A stretch of 39,247 bases of DNA from NCBI GenBank assembly GCA_944385545.1, contig CALWXQ010000012.1, forward strand, positions 1-39,247. The letters are read 5' to 3'. The first letter of the stretch is position 1; every line of letters begins with the position of its first letter. Below, piece by piece: positions 32,859 through 39,247 of the stretch. Origin of the DNA: an uncultured Oscillospiraceae bacterium. Its GTDB lineage: Bacteria; Bacillota; Clostridia; Oscillospirales; Oscillospiraceae. Both the position numbers and the translations under genes were made by a program. A model generated the notes under the pieces. It made no database searches and was not told the origin of the DNA. It saw only the letters and a list, made by a program, of their open reading frames with translations.

Positions 32859-33374
32859 ATGGACTTCGACTTTCTCACCATCAGTCAAATTAAAAACGGC
32901 GACAGGCAAGCGGGAGAACGGCTGATCCGAAAATACTACCCGGAGATCCTTCGTTACTGCTATCTGCATGTTTCCTGCCGGGATGACGCGGAAGATCTGA
33001 CGCAAGAGACCTTCGTGCGATTTTTCGCTTCCCTGGGCCGATATGAATACCGCGGAAAAACAAAGAACTACCTGTATACCATCGCGGCAAACCTCTGCCG
33101 GGATCATTACAAGAAGATCAGAGATCTCCCGCTGGAGGATCTGCCGGAGCAGTCCGCCGAGTCCATCCCGGAGGTGGAGATAAGGCTGGACATTTCCGCC
33201 GCCCTGGAACAGCTTTCCATGGATCTGCGGGAAGTCACGATATTATATTACTTTCGGCAGCGCAGTCAGAAAGAAATCGCTGCCATTCTGGGCATCAGTC
33301 CCACCCTGGTTCGCCGCCGCCTGAAGCGGGCCACACAGCAGCTTCGTATTCTGCTTGGAAAGGAGGAAGAATAA
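32859..33374 (+). CDS. ECF-type RNA polymerase sigma factor
   Basis: A 171-residue sigma factor with only regions 2 and 4. Region 2 (about 22-88) includes RDDAEDLTQETFVRFFASLGRYEYRGKTKNYLYTIAANLCRDHYKK, which binds core polymerase and melts the -10. Region 4 (about 110-168) includes the helix-turn-helix QKEIAAILGISPTLVRRRLKRA. It shares one base with the following membrane-protein gene (TAATG), so the two are strictly coupled, which is the usual layout for an ECF factor and its anti-sigma factor. Targets are unknown; the preceding ABC/lipoprotein cluster is a candidate. Confidence 0.93.
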   Translation: MDFDFLTISQIKNGDRQAGERLIRKYYPEILRYCYLHVSCRDDAEDLTQETFVRFFASLGRYEYRGKTKNYLYTIAANLCRDHYKKIRDLPLEDLPEQSAESIPEVEIRLDISAALEQLSMDLREVTILYYFRQRSQKEIAAILGISPTLVRRRLKRATQQLRILLGKEEE

Positions 33375-34141
33375 TGCGATTCCCGAACAAGAAAACGCCA
33401 TTCCCCAAAGACCGTTTCCCGGAGCCGGAGCTGCCCGCCCGGGAAGAAAAAATACGGCAGACCGTCGCCGCGTCCATGGGCAGCTTCCTGGAAGCCCAAA
33501 CCCGGGAGTCTATGAATATCTGGGAGTTCCTCTACTGCCAGAGCCGGTATGTGAAAAAGCACTGGTGGCTTTTACAGGCGCTGCTTCTGCTATGGCTGTA
33601 CAGCCACATTCGAACATATCAGGATCCGGTGCTGATCCGGAGAACCCTGGGCGTCGGCGCTCCCCTGTTCATCATTCTGGTGATCCCGGAGCTGTGGAAA
33701 AACCAGAGCAGCAACGCTATGGACATTGAATCTGCCACCATGTACACCCTTCAGCAGCTCTATTCCGCCCGGTTGACTCTGTTTGCCGGAGTGGATCTGC
33801 TTCTGCTGAGCGTCTTTTGCCTGGGCACCACAGTCTCTCTGTCCTTGACATTCTGGGATCTTCTGACCCAATTTGTGCTGCCGGTGAATATGACCTGCTG
33901 CATCTGCCTGACCTGCCTGTATACGCCCCGGGGCGTCCAACAGGCCTTTTCCCTGGCCCTGTGCCTGGCCTTCGCCGGAATCTGGAGGGAGATCGTCAGC
34001 AATGAAACGCTCTATCAGGCCATCACCATCCCCACCTGGGCAGGATTGCTGGTACTGTCCCTGGGGTATATGGTCTACTGCGTACTGCGCGGCCAGAAAC
34101 GCTGGAGAAGGGATCTGGAAAAAAAGCTTCTCTGGGACTGA
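33374..34141 (+). CDS. Six-helix membrane protein coupled to the sigma factor; candidate anti-sigma factor
   Basis: A 255-residue protein. A charged cytosolic N-terminal segment (1-60; AREEKIRQTVAASMGSFLEAQT) precedes about six hydrophobic helices (64-79, 91-107, 134-155, 165-183, 191-205, 219-238) and a basic tail. It shows no zinc-finger anti-sigma motif (HxxxCxxC). Coupling to the sigma gene by TAATG suggests that the N-terminal segment holds the sigma factor at the membrane. Function is otherwise unrecognised. Its gene ends the operon; no strong terminator is seen in the 76 nt to the convergent GNAT gene. Confidence 0.82.
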   Translation: MRFPNKKTPFPKDRFPEPELPAREEKIRQTVAASMGSFLEAQTRESMNIWEFLYCQSRYVKKHWWLLQALLLLWLYSHIRTYQDPVLIRRTLGVGAPLFIILVIPELWKNQSSNAMDIESATMYTLQQLYSARLTLFAGVDLLLLSVFCLGTTVSLSLTFWDLLTQFVLPVNMTCCICLTCLYTPRGVQQAFSLALCLAFAGIWREIVSNETLYQAITIPTWAGLLVLSLGYMVYCVLRGQKRWRRDLEKKLLWD

Positions 34142-34217
34142 TCCCCCGTGGATAGCGGTCTGAAGGAAACGCAGTTCAGATAGCTCTTGTGTTTCCTCCG
34201 GTTTTCAAGGACAAAGT

Positions 34218-34745
34218 CTACTTCGCGCTTTCCCATTGTTCTCTTGTGATCATTACTTCCAGCCAACCATTGTCACGGCTGATTTCCCGGAAGCCAGCGG
34301 ACATGTGGGCTTGCCATGCGGATACTTCGTTTCTGGCAAGTTCAAAATCATTATGAATCCTGCTGACTTTACAAACCCGAAAAGCATGGTCAAGCATTTG
34401 TTTCAGAGCTGGGACGGCGTATCCGTTGCCCCGGTAGGGAGCATAGATCACGATGCCCATATCCCACCAGTCTTTATCAGGCGTATAATGGAAATTCACA
34501 TCTCCAATCCATACGCCATCGGATTTCCGGCGAATGTAGGCATAAAACCGCTCCGGTTCGTTGCCGATCCAATGGCTGTACCAATCACCCCATGCAGATT
34601 CCGGAAAATCAATGCAGCCGGTATCCTTGTGGTAGCCATGGTAGTTTACATCCCAATTGGCATTATAAGACATGGTATCCGGATCAGACATCATTTTTTG
34701 TGAGAACCACAGTTCTTCTTGCTTTGGTATGTATAGGTCAAGCAT
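34218..34745 (-). CDS. GNAT-family N-acetyltransferase
   Basis: A 175-residue protein of the RimJ/RimL-like acetyltransferase group. The acetyl-CoA pyrophosphate loop YRGNGYAVPAL is at about 110-120. It is preceded by strands WIGDVNFHYTP and WWDMGIVIYA and followed by RIHNDFELARNEVSAWQAHMSAGF, the usual C-terminal block where ...N..S....GF contacts the cofactor. Substrate cannot be told: ribosomal proteins, aminoglycosides or small metabolites are all acetylated by relatives. Transcribed singly, converging with the sigma operon, 91 nt upstream of the exporter stop. Confidence 0.88.
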   Translation of the reverse strand: MLDLYIPKQEELWFSQKMMSDPDTMSYNANWDVNYHGYHKDTGCIDFPESAWGDWYSHWIGNEPERFYAYIRRKSDGVWIGDVNFHYTPDKDWWDMGIVIYAPYRGNGYAVPALKQMLDHAFRVCKVSRIHNDFELARNEVSAWQAHMSAGFREISRDNGWLEVMITREQWESAK

Positions 34746-34836
34746 GTTTCATCCTCTTTCCGTTTGGTGGGAGCCGTTGCCGACCCCCACCGCTGTTTGC
34801 AGGGCGGAATCCCCGCTGATCCATACCATCCCTTCC

Positions 34837-36585
34837 CTACCCGGCGTACTGGCTGGTATAGAGCTTATGGTAAAAGCCCTGCCGGTTCAGCAGCTCCTGA
34901 TGGGTGCCCTGCTCCACAATGGCGCCATGATCCAGCACCAGGATCCAGTCCGCGTTCACAATGGTGCTCAGCCGGTGGGCGATGATGAAGCAGGTTCGCC
35001 CCTCCATGAGCTTGTCCATGGCCTCTTGGATCAGCAGCTCCGTGCGGGTGTCCACATTGGAGGTGGCCTCGTCCAGGATCAGCAGGGGCTTGTCCGCCAG
35101 CAGCGCCTGGGCAATGGTCAACAGCTGCCTCTGGCCGCCGGACAGATTGGTGGTATCCTCCCCAATCACGGTGTCGTACCCCTGGGGCATGGTGCGGATG
35201 AAATGGTCGCAATAGGCCTTTTTGCAGGCTTCCTCAATTTCCTCCTGGGTGGCCTCCGGCTTGCCGTAGGCCACATTTTCCCGGATGGTTCCCCGGAACA
35301 GCCATGTATCCTGTAGCACCATGGCAAACCGGCTGCGAACGTCCTCCCTGCGGAAGTCCGCGGTGTCCTGGCCGTCCAGGGTGATGGTACCGTTACGGAC
35401 GTCATAAAACCGCATCAGCAGATTGACAATGGTGGTCTTTCCGGCACCCGTGGGGCCTACGATGGCCACCTTCCGGCCCGGGGCCACTTGCATGTTCAGA
35501 TCCCGGATCAGCGGCTGCCGGGGGTCATAGGAAAAGTCCACATTGGTAAACACCACCTCGCCCCGGGTCTGCGTCGCCAGATCTTCCCGGGGCCGTTTTT
35601 CTTCCTCCATATCCAAGATGGCAAAGACCCGGCGGGCAGCGGATCGCACCCGGCTCATCTGGCTGAAGCTGTAGCTCAGCTGCTCCAGAGGGGACGCCAG
35701 CTGCCTGGAAAAGAGAACAACGGTCACAACCGTTCCCACGCTGACGCCCCGCTCCACTGCCAGATACCCGCCGATCAGGTTGATGAGAATATAGGCGATG
35801 GAATTGGACAGTCGGATCACCGGCTGCACGGCGGAATCCAGGAATCGGGCCTTGATGGTCGCGTCCGTCAGCTGTTCGTTCACCGCGGCATGCTTTTCGG
35901 CGGCATAGGCCTCCAGGTTGTATGCCTTGGTGGTGGCATAGTTGGTAAAGGTTTCTTCCACCAGCTCCGTCAGCTGCCCGGCAGTCCGGAACATGCTGTC
36001 GTAATTCTTCTCGCTGCGCCCGGCGATCCTGGTGCTGAGCCAGATGGAAGCCGGGGTCAGCAGCACCAGCGCGCCGGCCAGCCGCCAGTCCTCCCGGAAC
36101 ATGGCTACGCAGATCAGCAGAATCTGAAAAAAGCCCTTCACCAGCACGTTGAAAATGTTGTGAACGGAGTTTCCCAGGATGGAAACATCCTCAGTCATCC
36201 GCTGGATGACGTCCCCTACCGGGGTCTGATCCACGTAGGACACCGGTAACAATTTGATTTTCTCGGAAATCTTTATGCGGATGCCGCTGGTAAAAAACCG
36301 GGTCACCGTCCGGTTCATCACCAGCATGTTCCAGTAGCTGAACAAGCTGTTGGCCCCATATACCACCGCCAGCAGGATCAGTCCCGAGGTAACGGTTTGG
36401 CGGATGCTTCCAACGCATCCCCCCTCCCAGAAATCATACAGAGTCTGGGTCAGATCTCCCAGCAGCTCCGGCGCCAGGACGGCGGCAATCACCGCCAGCA
36501 CGTCCAGCACCCCGCCCAGCAGCAGCCAGGGCGCAATGGGCTTGGCCAGGGCCGCCAGGCGAAGCATAACATTATCTCGCTTCAT
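34837..36585 (-). CDS. Heterodimeric ABC exporter, canonical-site subunit (BmrD/LmrD-like)
   Basis: A 582-residue half-transporter with six membrane helices (about 15-310) fused to an ATPase domain. Walker A GPTGAGKTT (about 376-384), signature LSGGQRQ (about 480), and Walker B LLILDEATSNVD with the catalytic Glu (about 500-512) are intact. Its partner lacks this Glu, so the pair has one full and one degenerate ATP site. ATG 36585 has GGAGG 5 nt upstream and is preferred to the GTG at 36591. It overlaps the partner gene by 14 nt. Likely substrates are hydrophobic drugs or lipids, as for BmrCD and LmrCD; this is family knowledge. Confidence 0.93.
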   Translation of the reverse strand: MKRDNVMLRLAALAKPIAPWLLLGGVLDVLAVIAAVLAPELLGDLTQTLYDFWEGGCVGSIRQTVTSGLILLAVVYGANSLFSYWNMLVMNRTVTRFFTSGIRIKISEKIKLLPVSYVDQTPVGDVIQRMTEDVSILGNSVHNIFNVLVKGFFQILLICVAMFREDWRLAGALVLLTPASIWLSTRIAGRSEKNYDSMFRTAGQLTELVEETFTNYATTKAYNLEAYAAEKHAAVNEQLTDATIKARFLDSAVQPVIRLSNSIAYILINLIGGYLAVERGVSVGTVVTVVLFSRQLASPLEQLSYSFSQMSRVRSAARRVFAILDMEEEKRPREDLATQTRGEVVFTNVDFSYDPRQPLIRDLNMQVAPGRKVAIVGPTGAGKTTIVNLLMRFYDVRNGTITLDGQDTADFRREDVRSRFAMVLQDTWLFRGTIRENVAYGKPEATQEEIEEACKKAYCDHFIRTMPQGYDTVIGEDTTNLSGGQRQLLTIAQALLADKPLLILDEATSNVDTRTELLIQEAMDKLMEGRTCFIIAHRLSTIVNADWILVLDHGAIVEQGTHQELLNRQGFYHKLYTSQYAG

Positions 36586-38299
36586 AGTCACCTCCGGTTT
36601 GGGAAGCGTAGATCTCCTGATACACCTGGCACCGGCCCAGAAGATCCTGGTGGGTTCCGTGATCCACCAGCCGGCCCTGATCCATCACGTAAATACAGTC
36701 ACAGTGCATGGCGGTGGTCACCCGTTGGGTGACGATGATCCGGGTCTTGCCGGCAATGGCTCCAGCCAGGGCCTTTCTCAGGTTGGCCTCGGTCAGAAAA
36801 TCCAGCGCGGAAAAGCTGTCGTCAAAAATATAGATGGACGCGGGTTTCACCACTGCCCGGGCAATGCTGATCCGCTGCCGCTGTCCGCCGGACAGGTTCT
36901 TGCCGGACTGCTTGAGCACATGGTGGATGCCATCCTGGCAGGCGCTGACGAATTCCTTCGCCTGGGCAATTTCCAGCGCCTTCCAAATGGCCTCGTCCCC
37001 GGCAGAAAGATCTCCCATGGCCACGTTTTCCCGGATGGTGCCGGAAAATACGGCGGCATTTTGCAGGGCGCAGCGCATATTCTGCCGCATGGTGCGGCGG
37101 GAAAGCTTTGTGGTGGGGATCCCGTCCAGCAGAACCTCGCCTTCCGTAGGCATCCGGAAGCCCAGAAGCATGCTGACCAGGGTGCTTTTTCCGGCGCCGG
37201 TACCGCCGATAATGGCGGCCGTCCGACCCTTGGGAATGTGCAGATGAATGTCCCGGAGAGCAGGCTCCGCCGCCCCGGCGTACCGGAAGGTCACATGATC
37301 GAACCGGATATCCCCTTCCAGGGTCAGCTCCCGGTGCTCCACCGGATCCGCCATGCCCTCGGCCTCCAGAACCTGGCCGATGCGGCCGGCGGCTACGTTG
37401 GCGTGGGGAAACAGGATGATGGAAAACGCGCCCATGATCACGCCGCCGCTCACCAGGGATATGTACTGGACAACGGCAAAAATATCGCCGCCGGTAAGGC
37501 CGCTGCCGGCTTCCAGCCGCCAGGCGCCTGCGTAGACGATCAGCACCGCCGCCAGATTCAGCAGGAAGGTAGCCAGGGGCGTGATCATGCCCATGGTCAC
37601 ATTGGCCTGGATGATGTGCTTTGCCATCGTGTGGACGGCCTCGGCTACCCGCCGGTGCTCCTTTTCCTCCGCGTCAAAGGCCCGGATCACCCGTATCCCC
37701 CGTAGCCGTTCCCGCATAATATCGCTCTGCTTGTCCACGTACGCGTCGGACTGCTTCCAAAGAGCGTCGATATTCCGGCTGGCGTAGAGCACCACCGCCA
37801 GGATCACCGGCACGAAGGCCAGCATCAGCAGGGAGAGCAGCACATCCTTGCGCATAGCCAGGAGCACCCCGCCGAAAAACAGCACCGGAATGGTGACCAC
37901 CGTTCCGGACAACTCGGAAGCCACCCAGGAAACGGTCTGCACATCATGGGTGGCACGGGTCACCAGGGCAGCGGTGCCCAGGTTGCCGAATTCCTCGAAG
38001 CTCATGTCGTTGACCTTGCGGAAAATCGCGCCGCGCAAATCCCGGCAGAAGCAAGCCACCACCTTGTTGGAATTCCACACCCCGATCAACAGGGTAACCA
38101 AACCGGTCAAGCAGATAAGGAGCATCAGCGCGCAGCATCTGACGATGTAGCCAAAGTCCTCACCGTAAATCCCGTTGTTCAGAATCTGGCTCATAATGGT
38201 AGGCAGCAGCAGATCGCAGACCGTGGATCCGGCCACAGCCGCCATGGCTATGAGAATTCCCTTCCGATAGGGCTTCAAATAGGGAATCATTTGTTTCAT
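36572..38299 (-). CDS. Heterodimeric ABC exporter, degenerate-site subunit (BmrC/LmrC-like)
   Basis: A 575-residue half-transporter beginning MKQMIPYLKPYRKGILI. Six helices (about 15-305) precede an ATPase domain with Walker A GGTGAGKST (about 365), signature LSGGQRQR (about 468) and Walker B YIFDDSFSALD (about 489). There Asp replaces the catalytic Glu, as in the degenerate subunit of BmrCD-type exporters. The ATG at 38299 is chosen because GAGAGG lies 6-7 nt before it. The frame stays open upstream to 38455, but that stretch holds the leader ORF and terminator and has no transporter homology. Transcription must pass the attenuator at 38332-38363. Confidence 0.93.
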   Translation of the reverse strand: MKQMIPYLKPYRKGILIAMAAVAGSTVCDLLLPTIMSQILNNGIYGEDFGYIVRCCALMLLICLTGLVTLLIGVWNSNKVVACFCRDLRGAIFRKVNDMSFEEFGNLGTAALVTRATHDVQTVSWVASELSGTVVTIPVLFFGGVLLAMRKDVLLSLLMLAFVPVILAVVLYASRNIDALWKQSDAYVDKQSDIMRERLRGIRVIRAFDAEEKEHRRVAEAVHTMAKHIIQANVTMGMITPLATFLLNLAAVLIVYAGAWRLEAGSGLTGGDIFAVVQYISLVSGGVIMGAFSIILFPHANVAAGRIGQVLEAEGMADPVEHRELTLEGDIRFDHVTFRYAGAAEPALRDIHLHIPKGRTAAIIGGTGAGKSTLVSMLLGFRMPTEGEVLLDGIPTTKLSRRTMRQNMRCALQNAAVFSGTIRENVAMGDLSAGDEAIWKALEIAQAKEFVSACQDGIHHVLKQSGKNLSGGQRQRISIARAVVKPASIYIFDDSFSALDFLTEANLRKALAGAIAGKTRIIVTQRVTTAMHCDCIYVMDQGRLVDHGTHQDLLGRCQVYQEIYASQTGGDYEAR

Positions 38300-38331
38300 A
38301 CAATACCTCTCAATACCTCTCTCAAAAACGC

Positions 38332-38363
38332 AAAAAAGCGGCCCAAGCCGAAGCTCGCGCCGC
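38332..38363 (-). terminator. Attenuator terminator in the exporter leader
   Basis: GCGGC...GAGC-TTCG-GCTT...GCCGC followed by TTTTTT (38337-38332). It stands between the leader ORF stop (38394) and the ribosome site of the first exporter gene, so full-length mRNA requires read-through. Confidence 0.88.
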
Positions 38364-38393
38364 ACACAAACGCCTGTCCGATAGCATGACCCT

Positions 38394-38471
38394 CTATCGC
38401 ACAGTACCTCCAGGAGCAAGTCTTCCGCTGTAAACATTCTCAAGAACGAACCCAAAGATGTTCATCAACAT
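38394..38471 (-). CDS. 25-codon leader peptide ORF upstream of the exporter genes
   Basis: Starts at ATG 38471 with AAAGGAGG 8 nt upstream, one of the strongest ribosome sites in the window. It encodes MLMNIFGFVLENVYSGR and eight more residues, ending at TAG (38394). It lies about 30 nt after the predicted transcription start. A hairpin CGATAG/CTATCG begins at the stop codon, and the intrinsic terminator follows. This is the position and role of bmrB before bmrCD in B. subtilis: slowed or stalled ribosomes on the leader would change folding and let transcription continue. The peptide itself is probably not functional. Confidence 0.8.
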   Translation of the reverse strand: MLMNIFGFVLENVYSGRLAPGGTVR

Positions 38472-38506
38472 ATGCACTTCCTCCTTTCCGGTTGATTTTC
38501 GTGGAC

Positions 38507-38535
38507 ATGATACCATGATTTCCAGCAATTGTCAA
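38507..38535 (-). promoter_or_regulatory. Promoter of the exporter operon
   Basis: -35 TTGACA (38535-38530), 17-nt spacer, -10 TATCAT (38512-38507). Start expected near 38500, giving about 200 nt of leader. Confidence 0.88.
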
Positions 38536-38655
38536 TCACTTTCTGTAAGGAAGCCATAGGAAATCTTTGCCCCTGTCCGGAACGCGCCCTCTCTGCGTGA
38601 AATTCAAGGGCGTCTACCAACGAATATCCCTGAATGAACCATTGCAACGTATTCA

Positions 38656-38714
38656 CAGATCGTCGATAAACCCCAGTTTCGCTTAACGCAAAACTGGGGT
38701 TTATCGACGGTCTG
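38656..38714. repeat. Long hairpin downstream of the last lipoprotein gene
   Basis: Arms of about 24 bases with a single imperfect pair (CAGAT-CGTCGATAAACCCC... / ...GGGGTTTATCGACG-GTCTG) and a short loop. On the minus strand it begins with CAGACCGTCGA, the same sequence as the left end of the 203-bp element at 12110. No T tract follows on either strand. Confidence 0.7.
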
Positions 38715-38760
38715 ACGCAGCCGGCATGAGTACGTCATGCCGGCTGCGTATTATTTTTTA
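38715..38760 (+). terminator. Strong hairpin with T tract between the lipoprotein and exporter regions
   Basis: Fifteen-base arms (ACGCAGCCGGCATGA and its complement) around GTACG, then ATTATTTTTTA on the plus strand. No plus-strand gene precedes it closely. It also sits directly after the lipoprotein stop on the minus strand, so it may work as a bidirectional barrier. Confidence 0.7.
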
Positions 38761-39165
38761 GCCGTATCCGCTGTTTTTGATCTCCCACCGTCCGCCGGTG
38801 CTGCGTCCCAGATACCACTTCCAGCGGGTATAGGTGTCACCGGGTGCCCAGGCGCCGTCCGCGGCGTCTTCCCCCACTGTAAAGGAGGTGTACAGGATGA
38901 TGACCTCATCCAGACCCCAATCCCGCGCGCATTCGCCGAAGTCCTCCGGGGTATTGTCCCCCGGGTAGCTGATCTGGGTCAGGGTACAGCCCCGGTATTC
39001 CTTGCGAAAGAAGGCGATCACCACATCCATGGCGTCGGTAATGTCCTCGTCGCTGTACAGCGCTGAGTCCTCCCAGGCTGCCACTTCCACCTGATCCACA
39101 TTTCCGCCGCCGCAGGCCGTCAGCAACAGCGCCAGAAGACACACCAGGAAAAACCGTATTTTCAC
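38758..39165 (-). CDS. Small lipoprotein of unknown function
   Basis: A 135-residue protein with signal peptide KIRFFLVCLLALLL and lipobox LTAC (Cys at about 18), then GGG. The soluble part carries VEVAAWEDSALYSDEDITDAMDVVIAFFRKEYRGC (about 25-60) and a Trp-rich C-terminus (YTRWKWYLGRSTGGRWEI). The GTG at 39165 is preferred because GGAGGG lies 8 nt upstream and the signal peptide starts there; an extension to 39207 adds 14 charged residues before it. No relationship to the lipoproteins at 27.4-29.1 kb is evident. Family not firmly recognised. Confidence 0.82.
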   Translation of the reverse strand: MKIRFFLVCLLALLLTACGGGNVDQVEVAAWEDSALYSDEDITDAMDVVIAFFRKEYRGCTLTQISYPGDNTPEDFGECARDWGLDEVIILYTSFTVGEDAADGAWAPGDTYTRWKWYLGRSTGGRWEIKNSGYG

Positions 39166-39197
39166 CGGTGTTTCCCTCCCCTCCTTGGATTTCCTAC

Positions 39198-39226
39198 AGC
39201 ATACCACCGTTCCGGCCTCGGCGCAA
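39198..39226 (-). promoter_or_regulatory. Probable promoter of the small lipoprotein gene
   Basis: -35 TTGCGC (39226-39221), 17-nt spacer, -10 TATGCT (39203-39198), near the window edge. Confidence 0.5.
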
Positions 39227-39247
39227 CCCGGCGGCGGGAAACTTAAG

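Noticed and set aside
38300-38455. N-terminal extension of the first exporter gene
   Set aside because: In frame but covers the leader ORF and terminator, with no homology to the transporter N-terminus. The ATG at 38299 has its own ribosome site.
38465-38656. Minus-strand 63-codon frame upstream of the exporter promoter
   Set aside because: GTG start without ribosome site, and it runs over the -35/-10 of the exporter promoter. Possibly a gene fragment, not a supported gene.

Overview
The window reads as chromosomal DNA of a GC-rich, gut-type Clostridia member, most likely Oscillospirales (Oscillospiraceae/Ruminococcaceae). Grounds: T-box leaders, strong AGGAGG ribosome sites, Firmicutes families such as RNase M5, ComEC and BmrCD-like exporters, TrpB2, and many short palindromic intergenic repeats. 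The genus is inference. No rRNA, tRNA, CRISPR array, transposase or phage gene was recognised.

Region 1 (1-12,062) is mostly housekeeping. A tight minus-strand operon comEC-holA-rnmV-ABC-F follows alaS, which has an alanine T-box (specifier GCC). An EamA transporter and pepF with a small conserved-looking partner are transcribed divergently from back-to-back promoters. Region 2 (12,063-20,950) starts with an all-hairpin repeat element flanked by a 30-bp direct repeat, then a domain-permuted GH3 glycosidase, the queA-tgt-yajC block, dapA, and a stand-alone trpB2 behind a tryptophan T-box (specifier UGG). trpB2 carries a one-base frameshift in a C run. Region 3 (20,955-26,764) has a membrane protein, a GT2 glycosyltransferase and glf (galactofuranose supply), then a MarR-MATE pair with palindromic operator candidates.

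Region 4 (26,865-34,141) is accessory in character. It has two paralogous lipoproteins, the relic of a third, an ABC transporter with two paralogous permeases, and an ECF sigma factor with a polytopic membrane protein. Two families of palindromic repeats occur at both 24.5-24.9 kb and 28.0-28.3 kb. Region 5 (34,218-39,247) has a GNAT acetyltransferase, a heterodimeric ABC exporter pair with one degenerate ATPase site, and a lipoprotein gene. The exporter pair is preceded by promoter, 25-codon leader ORF and intrinsic terminator, an arrangement like B. subtilis bmrBCD and suggesting ribosome-mediated attenuation.

Most notable: the leader-peptide attenuator of the exporter, the hairpin element in a duplicated terminator, the paired palindromic repeat families, the frameshifted T-box-controlled trpB2, and the lipoprotein/ABC/sigma cluster.
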